Source of the DNA: Neonectria sp. B-13
Lineage: Eukaryota; Ascomycota; Sordariomycetes; Hypocreales; Nectriaceae
Assembly: GCA_002682825.1 (NCBI GenBank)
Contig: NOKP01000069.1
Coordinates: 1,289 to 65,288 of the forward strand
Direction: 5' to 3'
Length of the DNA stretch: 64,000 nt
The notes under the pieces were generated by a model that had not been told where the DNA came from, made no database searches, and saw only the letters and a list, made by a program, of their open reading frames with translations. Positions 1 through 11,056 of this stretch are shown here, one piece after another (the first letter of the stretch is position 1; each line of letters opens with the position of its first letter). A program made the position numbers and the translations under genes.

Positions 1-1202
1 TAGCAAAGTCCGTCTTTACTGTACCTAATCTCGAGTACTTTCTTGGCGTCTATGCCTATACAATCCGGTCATATCATCCTATTCTTCACATCCCGACCTT
101 TAGCTATGAGCAGGTTTCGCTACCTCTTTTGTTGGCCATATTCCTCTTAGGGGCCCTCTTTTCTCCACCTATGGATCATGCCGTCTCAGCCCGCCATTTC
201 TTCCACATTTCAGAGGAGTTTATCTTCAATCACCCAACTTTCAGACAGCTGCTCGGAAGCAATTCTCCTACGGATCCGACAATCGAGACTATAGAAATAC
301 TGCAGGCTGCCTTGACTATTCTCATTATCCAGTGTGGCATAAACGATCAATTAACTCGTCGTCGAATTCGAGTGGAGAAGAATCCCCTTTTAAATGCTGC
401 GGTCCGATTGTCTGGCGTTCTCCGCATTAAGCATCGAATCTCCATAACTGAGTACACTGCTAAGGATTGGACCATATTTATTCAACACGAAAGCTGCATC
501 CGGTAACTGAATTCGAAATCTGTTTGCTGTCCCTAACTAATCAGAGATGCAGCCTAGCACATTGGACTCAGATCTATGCTAGTCTTATGGCAAGCGCGCT
601 CAACACCAATCCGCTAATTTCTGTGTCCGAAATGATCGGCGATATGCCCTGCCGAGAGGAGCTTTTTGAAGCGGAGACAGCTCAAAAATTTGAGCAATTA
701 TTGTCGCTGGAACCTGCCGGGATACCGTCTAAACCATTAGCAGATTTTATTTTCCTTCTGCTCTCAGATGCTTGCCCAGGACCAGAGGATGAATCTTTCA
801 GCCGGCTCACACCCACTGATTTGTTCATTATTATTAGTGGTAAGGCACTGCCCAGTCTTACAGCCCGAGCCGTCACTTATACTGTCTTTAGCTCTAGGAT
901 TGATTGTATCAGTTGCGAAGGCAAACTGTCTCACTTTCACACTTTCTAATACCTTACACCGTGCTTGTGGGCGATGGAAAGCGTTTTGGGACATAGCGGT
1001 GGCAAAAGTAGAAGCAGACCTTGCCGCTCAGCCTGGATTCGCAAAGTATGCAATAGAGCTATGGTGGTTTGTGCTAATAATTATAAGGGTGGCTCGTTCT
1101 GGGGATCGGACATCTGATTATATGAGCGGCATGGCGGTTGACTCTTTAGCAATGATTAATAACTTTCTATATCAATATAGAGGCTTGGAAAATTTGGTAT
1201 AA
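1..1202 (+). CDS. 3' part of fungal-specific transcription factor gene (Fungal_trans domain), spliced
   Basis: The 5' end lies outside the window. My model has exons 1-502, 553-839 and 898-1202, giving 363 residues before a TAA. The first intron (50 bp) has a GTAACT donor, a CTAAC branch site and a TGCAG acceptor. The second (58 bp) has a GTAAGG donor and a CTCTAG acceptor; an alternative acceptor at 891 also keeps the frame. The translation reads like the middle-homology domain of Zn-finger regulators: a PILHIPTF-type motif, then LLLAIFLLGALFS, an HESCIR motif directly before the first splice, PLISVSEMIGDMPC after it, and a C-terminal RWKAFWD segment. Such proteins are nuclear DNA-binding regulators. 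The DNA-binding finger would be upstream and is not visible, so C2H2 versus Zn2Cys6 type is undecided. No frameshift is needed. Base composition is normal, unlike the RIP-mutated DNA just downstream. Confidence 0.72.
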
Positions 1203-1883
1203 GAATTATTATAGCAAATGGCTTACTCACTGCTATTACTACTACTACTATATGTATCAACCCTGCCTTTTTCACTGCAAAGGGATACCCTGACCCCTGT
1301 CCCGTTAATACCATTCGCCGCCATGCTGTCCTAGCTAATCATAAACCCCTACATTCTCCTTTTTCACTGTAAAATAGTATCCCTTCCCAATTAACACTGC
1401 CACTGCCGCCCCGACTTACCAGAGTCTAGGGTCCCTCTAACTACCAATCCTCTGGTATCTTAGGTAAAATACCATTTTTGCATAAGTGCTAATTGGCCCA
1501 ATCTAGAGTAGAGCCTCTATAAGAGAGTAAGATACTATAAGGGTAAGATACTATTTAGGGTTAAGAGCTCTCCCTCTGCCTATATTACAGTCTAGCTTTG
1601 TCTTTTAGTATTATCTTAACTATAAGCATTTAAAGATATAACTTAACCTCTTATAATTAGAATCTTACTATTCCTTATTCTATTATACTATTATATCTAT
1701 TAAAAGTAAGAATTATTAGATAGTACTATATAAGGATAATTAATAATAACCAGTTAATAGAATAGTTAATATTTATCTCTTTAACTTAATCTAGTCTAAC
1801 TAGCTAGCTAGCTAGTTAATTAGACTATATAATAAACTAGCTCTTTTACTATTCTATTTATTATATCCTTATATATATATTAT
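1203..1883. other. Gene-free transition into RIP-mutated DNA
   Basis: No gene seen. A short CTA trinucleotide run lies near 1238-1252. Composition changes from ordinary sequence (to about 1500) to strongly A+T-rich sequence with abundant TA dinucleotides, marking the edge of the mutated transposon block. Confidence 0.6.
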
Positions 1884-3215
1884 TACAGCTTAGGTTAAAA
1901 CTAAGTAGTTACAATCAGTAGAACTATAATATACCTACTCTTTTTAATATTTATATTTCTAAACTTATTCTAATTATATAAGCTAGACTATTTAGCTCAC
2001 TCTATTATAATAAGTTATAATAAATAGACTTATTATTACTTAGTAAGCTTATTTAGATATAATAGTCCTTAGTAATATATACTTAAAGAAGGGGCTAAAG
2101 GTTAAATAGTATAAAAGAAAATAGAAAAAATAATAGTATAATAGGCTTAATACCTAAGCCTAAGGCAATAATAACTTAAGAAGATAAAAGTTTCTATTAT
2201 AAAGTTAAAGTATAAGTTTTATTACTCTAATCAGCTAGAAATGCTAGATCTTAAAAAAGCTAAATCTTAGAAAAGTTAAATCTTAGAAAAGGCTAAAACC
2301 TCTTAAGATAAAAGCCTAGCTTATAAGGCTTTATACTTTCTAGGTTACTTCTTTATATTCTATTTAACCTTTTATATAATATAATAATTATACTACTAAT
2401 TATATAAAATAACTACTTTTATTTAAATCATATTATAGCTTAGTAAGCCCTTACTAAGCTATATATATAAGCTCTTATATAACTTATATAGTAAATTAGA
2501 AGAATATCTAAGCCTTATTTTTATACTATAAATTATAGCTTAAAAGTCTAACCTAAGGTATATAAAATAGCCTATAATTAACTACTTTAGACCTAAGAAG
2601 TTAGTTCAATTAATAATCTTTAGCTATAATATCCTACTATAAGAAGAAATACAGCTTAATATAGTAATAGCCTAATAAATTGCAATAGAATAGCTCTTTT
2701 TAGAGAGGCTAGTTCTAAAGCTAGAAAGGAATAATAATATTACTTTTATAGAGAAGGAGTTCCTTAAGAAGCTATACAACCCTATCTATGCCTTATAGAT
2801 TATACAGTTAATAGGTAATATTATTCTAACTAATCTATAGCTAAAGGAGTAATGCATTGGAAACCAAGGGAATCCTACTGTATAAAGGGTTTTAGTAGAG
2901 GGAGTTCTAGGAAGCTGGAGGGAGTAAAAGTCAATAATTAGGTTTAAAATCCAAAGATTTCAGTGTAATTGCAGATAAGTAGAAATAGTAGTTTAAATAG
3001 TAGTTTTAACAGTGTTAGTAAGCTTATATAATTACTATAGTATATAATTATATTTATTAGTATACTAAATAAAAGCCTTAAGCTCTTTAGCTATTAATAC
3101 TCTTACTTAATTATGTAATAACTTATTATTATATATTATTATTATAATCTATATTACTTATTATAATATCCTAATTTACTTAATTATTAAATTATATACC
3201 TTAGACTTACTTTAG
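1884..3215 (+). repeat. Dispersed repeat C, interrupted by an insertion at 2053-3014
   Basis: The two outer pieces, about 1884-2052 and 3015-3215, are the reverse complement of one continuous stretch at about 11720-12085. Both copies are RIP-mutated, and this one more heavily. The continuous copy acts as an empty site and shows that the segment between the pieces was inserted later. I could not assign repeat C to a transposon class. Confidence 0.65.
2040..3027 (+). mobile_element. Short copy of the helicase-element 3' end, flanked by a 13-bp target duplication
   Basis: Positions 2053-3014 match the 3' kilobase of the telomere-linked-helicase-like relic in the arms (about 37914-38930): the GCTAAAGGTTAAA stretch, the 16-bp minisatellite (three units here, five there), and the tail GCAGATAAGTAGAAATAG. 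The sequence TTAGTAAGCTTAT occurs at both ends (2040-2052 and 3015-3027) and once in the uninterrupted repeat C copy near 11926. A segment of about 45 bp present in the arm copy (about 38850-38895) is missing here. A truncated 5' end with a long direct repeat fits target-primed reverse transcription, but the mechanism is inferred. Confidence 0.6.
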
Positions 3216-4669
3216 ACTCCTATGTTATATCTAATTGTTATAAGAAGACTAATATATAAGTTTTTACTTACTGCTTAGCTATTTAGAGTGCTTCTTAAAG
3301 CTTATTATAAGTTTCTATTATTATATCTCCCTATTTAAGGATTACTATATTATTAATAAATCTAATAGAAGTAGTATTCTCTGTTAGATTATAGCTCTTA
3401 ATAAGATCTATATTATAGAAAATATAAAGGATTAGTAAGAGCAGTAAGCTTTATACTATTCTAGTTAAGATCTTATATTACTTGGTTTTAAATCTATTAA
3501 TTGAGATCTTAGTATATTAGTCTTTAAGAAAACTTAATATCTATTAAACTATCTTCTTATTAATTTTCCTCTTCTATAAGTTATATAAGAGTTACTTATA
3601 TAATATATTATTAAAGGCACTAAAGATATTAAATAATAGTAAGCTAGTAATTTAGCCTTAGCCTTTATTCTATACTTTATAGATCTTATTAATAATATAA
3701 TATATAGTATTTATATTTATAGTAATTTTAGCCTTAGTTAATATTATCTAATAGATTAAGATAATACAGTAGATAACATACAGCAGTTAATACAGTAAGA
3801 TACTATACCTAGTACTATTAATCCTAATAACTTAAATACAATAAGCTTTCCTAGTAATATGGTTTATATTAATATTATACCTTAAGCCTATTTTTATAAC
3901 CTATTTAAATCCCTCTCTTTAACCTTAATGTCTAATTCATAAAAAGCTTATCCTAAACTATAGTACATATAAATAACCATCTCTTATCAAGCTAATAAGT
4001 CCAATCAGCCTTCTTCTTTCTTTCTTAATATACTATAATATAGTATAATACAACTATAATACATTCTACTATTACCTACTGTATCTTATAACCTAGTAGT
4101 AAGAAACAGAGCTATAAGGCATATAAAACAGAATACTATTACTCTCTAGATAGAGAGATCAAGCCTACTAAGTATAAACAGTAGCTTTATTAGGCTAAAA
4201 TCTATAACCTTAGTAGCTTTAAGTCTAGCTATATAGCAGTTAGTACTATCCAAATAGTACATCTAGCCATATTTAACTACTACTTACTCTTAAACAATAA
4301 AGGTACTAAAGTCAATAATATTAACTTTATTAGAAAGGAAAAGGAGTTTCTTAAAAAGCTTACTAAAAGATTAGAAGCTAGGTTATCCTAGGATAAAGCT
4401 ATTACTAACAAATTAACTAGAGATAAATATGCCCTATGGTTCTAGGAGCTACTAGGGTGTGTAGAGCTAGTGTAGATAGCTAGCTAGTACATTATGAAAT
4501 CGGGGGGAAGGATCATATACTAGGAATAGGGTTAAGGAAAAACTTAGACTGAACAGAAAAGGTAGATAGGTTTAGGTTAGATGCAAAGGTTAATAAAGAA
4601 CTTTAAAACCAACCAGGCTTGAGACAAAGAAATCAATGCGTAATACAGTAATTATTACACATTAGGTTC
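3216..4669. other. RIP-mutated transposon remnants, unassigned
   Basis: A+T-rich sequence without an open gene. The plus strand at about 4085-4490 gives a ghost reading frame interrupted only by TAA/TAG, so it was once coding, but I do not recognise the protein. The stretch 4490-4669 is less mutated and shows no coding signal. Confidence 0.5.
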
Positions 4670-4975
4670 CCTTATAGAGGGATAATATATAGTATACTTA
4701 ATAGATCTTATCTTTCTACCTTCTATATAGGTTAAAGGGAGGAGGTTATATGTTTTTACTATATAGCTTAGGCAGTATACTATTATAGTATCCATAATCT
4801 TACCTATAGTGTTTAATAACTCTATTAGCTAATATGACCTAGGAATAATATAATTATCCTTTCCTTGTTTCTTTAGTATAACTATTATTAATTCCCTAAA
4901 GTATTATAAGCAGTAATTAAGATTAAGGCTTTAATTGAAGATTGCTACTAAATAAGGCTTAATCTATATTACTGC

Positions 4976-5385
4976 TGTATTGGGGCTAGCAGACATTGAG
5001 GTCCGGATAAGGTACAGGCGTCACAGTGCTTTTACTGGCTAGTGACCTCTTTCAACAATTGGTCCAAATTAGCTAGGATTAAAAGGGAGATGGAGACTGA
5101 TAAAGTCTGTCAAGGAAGTAAGCAAGAACATCAGCATAAGCAATGAATTTGAGAGCTATGATTGTCCAATTTTTGGCCAGACTTGAATGATTCTATTGAT
5201 CTTGAGACCCTTATTGTAGTGGTCTTGACAGTGTTATGATTGCAGTCAATTTGACTGACTTTTCCCTGCCTACCGAGAAGCCGCGAGGACAGATCGTGTC
5301 TCTTCCCCTGCTGCGACCGCAGCAAAGCTGGTTGGGTGTCCAGAGCTTTGTCAGCCGTCACAGAGTCACCCTCACGCCAAACACA
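4976..5385 (+). mobile_element. Solo LTR (family S), 410 bp, 4-bp target duplication
   Basis: The sequence starts TGTATTGGGG and ends AAACACA (TGTGTT/AACACA inverted ends, with one RIP-type G-to-A change). It is flanked by CTGC at 4972-4975 and 5386-5389. It is homologous along its whole length to 11057-11467. No internal retrotransposon region adjoins it, so it is a solo LTR left by recombination. It sits inside the LINE relic. Confidence 0.8.
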
Positions 5386-5819
5386 CTGCCAGTTATAGTA
5401 CCTTATTCAGAATGCCATTAGGGCTAGGAGCCTTAAGTGGTGAGACTTCTTGTATAGCTCTTTCTACTTCTTATTCTATGATAGGTAGCATTACTATCCG
5501 ATCTAGGTATATTATACCTTTAATATCATTGATCTCCACTTTCAGCGGGGAGGGAAAGAAGGCTTTCCTGAATATCTCTGCCTTTTCCACTGGGTCTAAG
5601 GCCATTTGAAAGGTGTCTGGGTGCTATAGCATAGGTGTCACCTCTGATGCCTATACGTTCCTGTTTCTAGTCTACTTCGCCATTCTCCAGAGGGTCTCTG
5701 GTGACTCTGAGGCTTTCTCCACATTCTCTCGATGCACTCTTCTAAGTTCTCTACCCGAGCTTTGCGTAGATTTAAGCACTAGATACTCTAGCTCAGCACG
5801 TCCTGTGCCCCAATAGGGG

Positions 5820-5872
5820 ACTTTTACGGGCCTTACAGCCCCCGGACGAAAAATATACATACATACATACAA
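5820..5872 (+). repeat. LINE-type 3' tail with TACA microsatellite
   Basis: The motif CAGCCCCCGGACGAA is followed by about four TACA units (5856-5870). A related arrangement, CCCCCGGGCGAATAGAA followed by TACC repeats, occurs at 6170-6210. Both resemble microsatellite-tailed 3' ends of fungal LINEs. The orientation is opposite to the RT relic that overlaps it, so this may be the junction of two fragments. Confidence 0.4.
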
Positions 5873-6227
5873 GTTTGCGATGAAGACGGGAAGACTGGGA
5901 GTGAAGTAGGAGAATGGGACATACTAACAACCCCAGAACCAGGAAACATTGACACAACACTAACACAATGCAGCCTCATTTTGACAGACCATGCTTCAGC
6001 TGCTGAGGATAGGATGCTGAACACTTGGAGAAATTGGCCTTCAAGCAGGCCTGTCATGGCATATACACCAGATTGGATCAGTCATTCAAAATGAAAATTG
6101 TTGGGCTTCGGGTGATTATGCAAGCTCTGTACGAAACGGAAATGGCTTAGTGCAATGGCCCTCTGGGGTGTGTCCCCCGGGCGAATAGAAACCTACCTAC
6201 CTACCTACCACTCCGTGCGAGTGAGAA
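5873..6227. other. Gene-free repeat-derived stretch
   Basis: No gene seen. About 5985-6050 resembles about 11568-11632 (shared TGCTTCAGCTGCT and CTGAACACTT), so it belongs to a dispersed repeat also found after the second solo LTR. A TACC microsatellite lies at 6191-6210 (about four to five units). Confidence 0.45.
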
Positions 6228-6424
6228 TGTGGCGGTATCTCACGATGGACATCGTGAGATGCTCCCCAGACCATGCCTATAAAAGACCACACAACACTCC
6301 TTAAACACTCCTTAAACAGACACTCTAGCTACTTCAGCTTTTCAATACAATTCGATTACTCAAGAATATTTCTTGACATTATCGGACGTGATACCCTACG
6401 CTCAGTACGCTACGCCCCGTCACA
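6228..6424 (+). repeat. LTR-like fragment with hairpin and TATA box
   Basis: An almost perfect palindrome with 11-bp arms (ATCTCACGATG and its complement, 6237-6260) is followed by TATAAAAG at 6278-6285 and a tandem ACACTCCTTAA pair near 6294-6316. The stretch is bounded by TGTG and CACA. This layout is typical of fungal LTR promoters, but I find no target duplication and no partner copy in the window. Confidence 0.4.
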
Positions 6425-7588
6425 ACTGCCAACATAAACCAATCGGGTTACGGTTTACTACGTTGGGAACCTTGACCGTCACACTTGCCCCACATTGCCA
6501 ACGGATAGTAGAGTTCTGAGGTTACAGCATCTGTAGGACTGATTTGGGGATGTTTTCAAGAAGGTGTCAGGACACACCTCCGGGATTACACTAACCAATG
6601 GTAAGGATTCGACCGTAGCTAGACTAAGGCAGCCGAATTCCGAAGTAGGCTCGTATTTTCTGTCCCCCGCTCCCAAACCAGCAAAGCTAGCCCTACAACC
6701 CAATCAGTCCGTGGCAGGGTAGACCTCAAATTTGGGTCTCGGCCCTGCCAAGACAATACCCTAACACGGTGACATTCAGGGGCTAATTTGCAAGCGGGGG
6801 TAGTAACTCCTCGGCATTCGGATGAGGAAGAGAATCTGGCCACTTCACTCTGTGCGGATAATATCATTAACGATATATCTTAATCATCGCTGCTCAAGAT
6901 TGGACGGCATAGCTTGAATCTTGTCGTGGTTGGCCAAAGGGGATCTCGCGTCGGTCCGGCATTCGATAGCCAGGATCGACTTGTCTATATCGTTGCTACG
7001 GTTTGCCTGAATGGATGAGTTCAGCTTCAGAAACTCTATCGCGTTCTCATGGTCTTCTCCAGATGCAGTTATTCATCAATGTGTGGAAGAGCTCGTTGAT
7101 GGCCGAGGTTCTTGTCTGTTCAGCACCGACCGTTAGCTCCTCATAAAATATGTAAATACCATGTGTCAAACGGCTGGTGCCTAATCATACCGTTACGAGC
7201 GCCGCCATAGCCCCGAAGTTCTGGACAGAGACGAGCTTTTTCACAATCGGCCGTTTCTTGGACGGCTGGTGGGCACCTCGGGCGAGGTTCGGATTGACGG
7301 CAGCATGGAGCATTTTTAGAGTAAGGCCAACGGCAACGCTAATGTTGAACGCGCAACGTTTGCCCAGTCTCCATTAGGACAAGGTACAGCCGGAGAATCC
7401 CAAGACAGATCGCCCAGCCAGAGGACCACCTATCCGTGATGCAAACCAATTGGCCAAGTTAGAAGACAAGTACGTGTTTATAACAAAGACGAGTAATGAA
7501 ACCTTTCGAGAAGAACGGAATTCATCTTGGTAGATACGCGCGAACGCAAACTATTGGATGTTCTGCCCTCATTTACCAGATGGTCCCT
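6425..7588. other. No confident gene; decayed coding on the minus strand possible
   Basis: Composition is normal. On the minus strand at about 6890-7370 fragments in different frames look protein-like (for example AINELFHTLMNN and ENAIEFLKLNSSIQ), separated by stops or frame changes. This could be a decayed or intron-rich gene. I recognise no family. Confidence 0.3.
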
Positions 7589-8812
7589 TCAATCCGAGTC
7601 AGGAGGCGACTTGGGCCATGTCTCCCAGTCCACCACATCCTCCCAGCGGAGAATCTCATCATCACGACTGTCATATTGCCAGATGTCGCCCTCCTCTCCA
7701 CCGTAATCATTTCTTGCCGCGTGTGGTGCTTTCCCTACCCGCCTTTGGGAGCGCTTTCTGTTTCTTCCTCTTTCAGAATAGAATGACTTCCGCGCCATTT
7801 CCCCCCATTGTAGCAACTCGACCGGATGGCCAAGACACCATAAAGCTAGCTCTCGTGCTGCCATGGTGTCCTCCATTTCGTTATGAGCCCCAGATCCCTG
7901 GCGAATTTGCAGGTGCAGCAGTTCCTTGCACAGCGATTCAAGACCCCATCTGCGGCCTACACTTTCCCCCCTGCCGAAAGCAGCTTCCGCGGAAACAATG
8001 GCAGTGTCGAAAATCTTGGTGTGTACCACTCGCAGAGCTTTCAAGTCGTGTTGGAGGGACTGTCCCACAAGCACGGTATCCTCGTTGACGTGCTTCCAGA
8101 GTTCTTCACGCGCTGCCTGCCAGCCATCGAGAGCTTGCCGACGAGCGACGGCTATCGATATGATCGCGGGTGTTATGCCATTAATGTTACTGCGCCATTC
8201 AAGAATGGGCTCCCGTGGCTTGACGAGGGAATTCATCAACACTTCTCTAGTGAAGAAGTCGACCGCGCAGATTGATACCACTTCACTTCTCCCACCCTCA
8301 ACACCTACCATCTCGCAATCGAAAGCGACAGCCTTTCTTTTGGGGAATAGGAGGTCACAAAAAGGCGAAGGAAGACTTTGCTTCAAGATCTCGGCTTGCT
8401 TCTTTCCCCTGCGAGACTCCTTATTCAGGTCATCTGGCAGAATATATCCCTCCCTTCTGAGGTGGTCTTGCGAATGACAAGCGACGAGGAGGAGATCATA
8501 AACGACGTTCAGGTCGAGCGGCTACAAGGGTTTGTATTCTCGGTCTGTGAAAGTGTATGATCCAAGAGCAGGGGATGACAGTGTGCTAGCACCCGTGTCC
8601 GGCACTGAATGGAGGTTTGATGATTGCGTGTGTTTAGCGACTCTATGCTGCGCCAGAGATTCCTTGCTGCCCAACCACTTGACGCATTGTTGACAGCACT
8701 GGTCGGCTTGATGTCCGGTTTGCAAACAGTGCTTAGCAAGATCAGGGAGGCTTTTGACGAAGGCGAGGCATATTTCGCATTGCCGTTGTCTGTCTGGCTG
8801 CTTCTTCGCCAT
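7589..8812 (-). pseudogene. C2H2 zinc finger-REX4/ISG20-like DEDDh exonuclease with one in-frame stop
   Basis: The frame starts at ATG 8812 and runs 408 codons to 7589, with a single internal TAG at codon 97 (8522-8524). Upstream of the stop are two zinc fingers: C12-x2-C15..H28/H34 and C40-x2-C43-x12-H56-x4-H61. Downstream is a complete DEDDh 3'-5' exonuclease: Exo I AFDCEMVGVEGG (D165, E167), Exo II GQSLQHDLKALRVVHTKIFD (D256, D269), and Exo III GAHNEMEDTMA (H310, D315). Family members act on RNA, for example in rRNA maturation. The TAG sits where a CAG codon would fit, a single C-to-T change as RIP makes. There are no frameshifts, so inactivation is recent, or the stop is a sequencing error or is read through. 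A start downstream of the stop would keep the nuclease but lose the fingers. Confidence 0.75.
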
Positions 8813-10048
8813 TTTCTTTGCTTTTTCCAGTATAAAGTGTTGACAAAAGAGAAGTAACGGCGGTCGAAAATCGCTCAGGCCTACTTGAATCTCTAATCAT
8901 CGGGCGTCAATAAGGCACACCACGTCTTGAGCCTACCCTATACCACTATGATAGACCCGACCGCCATCGTCTCCCACCTTCCTTTGTCATCTTACTTTCT
9001 TGGCATGCAGATGTTAAGAAAGTAGCTCTAATTACACCATTTCCCCTAACAAGTGCACCGCAACAACCACAACCCTGCGCTTCGCGCAGCCGATGGCGGC
9101 GGCGATGGTATCGGCCACCCGCCCGCCTGCTGTCCCAGACCCTTTCGACCTGGGAATCCATGCTCCCGCCAATCTCAATCGAGGAGCCCACAGCCCTGTT
9201 GAAAAACAGCCCCGCTATTGTGAATTGACCTATTAGTGTTCCGCCCGCAGTCCGGACCCATATATCCCAGAAACTCGGAGTGGACCCACGCAAGATCCCG
9301 CGGGTACTCCAAGTTAGGTCCGGATGGGGTCGTCCTCACCGCCGACATAACCACCCGCGACCTCCTTGTGCAGAGACAAACGGAATGGGCAAACGGCCTA
9401 GGGGCGGCCGTCATAGAGACATCACGCCCAGCGGCTGCGGCCCCAGTGTCGGTGCCTTCTACCCGCGAGGCGCGCATATGGCCACCCGTTATACTGTTGT
9501 CTGCGGGTTGAGAAACGAGGTTCTTGTGTACTCCGTCCACTGCCGGGAAGCCCATCTCGAAATGGTGAAAACCCAGACCATTTATCGCACTGAGCGTGCT
9601 TAAAGGGTTAAAGTGAATACGATGAGCAGCAGCAGCGTGTTGATTGATGTCTAAAGTGCGGGGTACTCCATCCCACAGATTTTACTTGAAGCACACAGTT
9701 TGATTATTAAGTGCCGTTGTTTCCTGAGGCTCGTTGCGACATTCCGAATATGTCACCAGCCTTGAGCGCTAAAAGCGGGGCAAAGAGTGAGTCGGTACGG
9801 CCAGTATGCCTTAGCTGTTGCAAAGGGATAAAGTACGTAGGCGTAAATTGGGATGCAGGCAAAACCCGGGTCTGACACCCCGAGCCCCCACTATCGGAGG
9901 AAAACGGAGTGGGGCAGAAAACAAACTATTAAAGGCTGTCGGTGTCATTTCTGCAGCTAGAGCAATCACATATCATCCATCAATTAAGACAAACCACACA
10001 ACGTATCCTTACGCCAAAGAGTTACAAATCCATTCCACATATTCGAAA
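8813..10048. other. G+C-richer interval without a recognised gene
   Basis: About 9000-9600 is open on both strands in several frames, which G+C-rich sequence does readily. No frame shows a motif I know. The stretch 8980-9026 shares about 50 bp, including a TACTTTCTT...AAGAAAGTA inverted repeat, with 32980-33031. The stretch 9602-10048 shows nothing further. Confidence 0.35.
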
Positions 10049-10750
10049 ATGGAGGGGCATGCAACGACATTCGACCCTTACAAACGTTACACCTGTAATC
10101 CAATCGCCCTCAGAGAGGCGCTAGACCTCTCGAAAGCTATCGTTACTGGTCTATGGGCGCTTCCCATGTTTATTGGCGACGACGAAGCCTTTCTGAAGGA
10201 CCTGAAGAGCTATCCTCTAGACATTGTCATTCCTAAAGGCAATGATTGGGAACCAATCAGCACAGTCCTCGAAGGCGATAATTACCAGCTACGTAGCCAT
10301 CCCACAGCACAGCACGGAGGACTGTTATTTGTTCGCAAAAACGGAGACGATCTATCGCTGAAGCTCGACAACAAGCCAGATCTCGGTTGGATGAATCCAG
10401 GGTCTTTGGAGGCAAGAACCTTACGGGCAGCAACGACCGAGGGGCTTGGGTGCTTCATGACTTCTAAGTACGCCGTGCTCGCCTGCGCGCTTCAACCTGC
10501 CTCCACAGGAAGAGTGCCTGAGATCGATACACTCCGCAAATTAGTTATCGACAAATATGAAGCACAACCACAAGGAAGTGCCAAGAAAAGATGGGAGAAA
10601 CTTGGGAATAGGATTTGGGGTATTGTGGAATTAGATAACCTGCATACCGAGCATACCTTTAACAACTTCCTCTCTCAGCCCGACATATTTTCATGGCTAT
10701 CGATATTGCCCACCGAGAGCGACAACTACTTCAATAACGTCGCCAGATAA
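10049..10750 (+). CDS. Hypothetical protein, 233 aa
   Basis: I chose the ATG at 10049 (context CGAAAATGG). The frame is open upstream but has no earlier ATG before 9818, so an upstream exon cannot be excluded. The product is 233 residues, soluble, mixed charge, with no signal peptide or membrane segment. It begins MEGHATTFDPYKRYTC and contains LPMFIGDDEAFLKDL and a W-rich C-terminal region (NRIWGIVELDN, DIFSWLSILP). I do not recognise the family. Composition is normal and there is no RIP damage although transposon remnants lie on both sides. It could be a real orphan gene or the last exon of a longer one. Confidence 0.5.
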   Translation: MEGHATTFDPYKRYTCNPIALREALDLSKAIVTGLWALPMFIGDDEAFLKDLKSYPLDIVIPKGNDWEPISTVLEGDNYQLRSHPTAQHGGLLFVRKNGDDLSLKLDNKPDLGWMNPGSLEARTLRAATTEGLGCFMTSKYAVLACALQPASTGRVPEIDTLRKLVIDKYEAQPQGSAKKRWEKLGNRIWGIVELDNLHTEHTFNNFLSQPDIFSWLSILPTESDNYFNNVAR

Positions 10751-11056
10751 GGAGTAACAGGTACTTAATCAAAGTTCTTTAGCTATGATGCTATCTGATA
10801 GCTGAACGAGATGTAGCTAACTGAGAGAGGCAAATAATGTTAGATTGGATTATGTACACATTATCTCCAGGGTGGTCATGTGACCACCTTGGTGGTCAAC
10901 AGACAGCTCGCCTAACCCTTGCCGGCTGTAGCCCGAACAGGAAGGCGGTCAAGGAAGGAGATATCCCCTGAACACCACAGAGATAGCCCAGGGGGACAAG
11001 GACATAGACACAATACAAGTCATCTGAGTGCTACGCTAGTTTTCTGACAAATGCAA
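10751..11056. other. Intergenic, with GGTGGTCA palindrome
   Basis: No gene. A perfect inverted repeat GGTGGTCA-TG-TGACCACC lies at 10871-10888 and is followed by GGTGGTCAA. The stretch to 11050 resembles an LTR remnant in style, but I find no second copy here. Confidence 0.35.

Larger units (their letters stand above)
4670..5872 (-). pseudogene. Tad1-like LINE reverse transcriptase relic, split by a solo LTR
   Basis: Read on the minus strand, 5707 down to 5386 gives SESPETLWRMAK, then EKAEIFRKAFFPSPLK, then EVERAIQEVSPLKAPSPNGI, the linker and start of a non-LTR retrotransposon reverse transcriptase (KAPGPDGIPN-type motif). After the solo LTR at 4976-5385 the frame resumes with VILKKQGKDNYIIPRSY and LIELLNTIGKIMD, the next conserved RT block (KAYRPISLLNTLGK-type). 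Stops are TAA/TAG, consistent with RIP. The part left of the LTR is more mutated than the part right of it. Only the N-terminal half of the RT is present. It is a non-functional fragment. Confidence 0.7.

Noticed and set aside
3216..4660. Long A+T-rich tract considered as centromere or replication origin
   Set aside because: Composition is fully explained by RIP of transposons; ghost coding frames remain readable.
9175..9603. Overlapping frames on both strands in the G+C-rich interval
   Set aside because: Several frames are open at once, with no motif or splice support to choose one.
5386..11056. Reading the two 410-bp repeats as the LTRs of a single element
   Set aside because: Their 4-bp target duplications differ (CTGC, GCAA), and the interval holds host genes, not retrotransposon genes.
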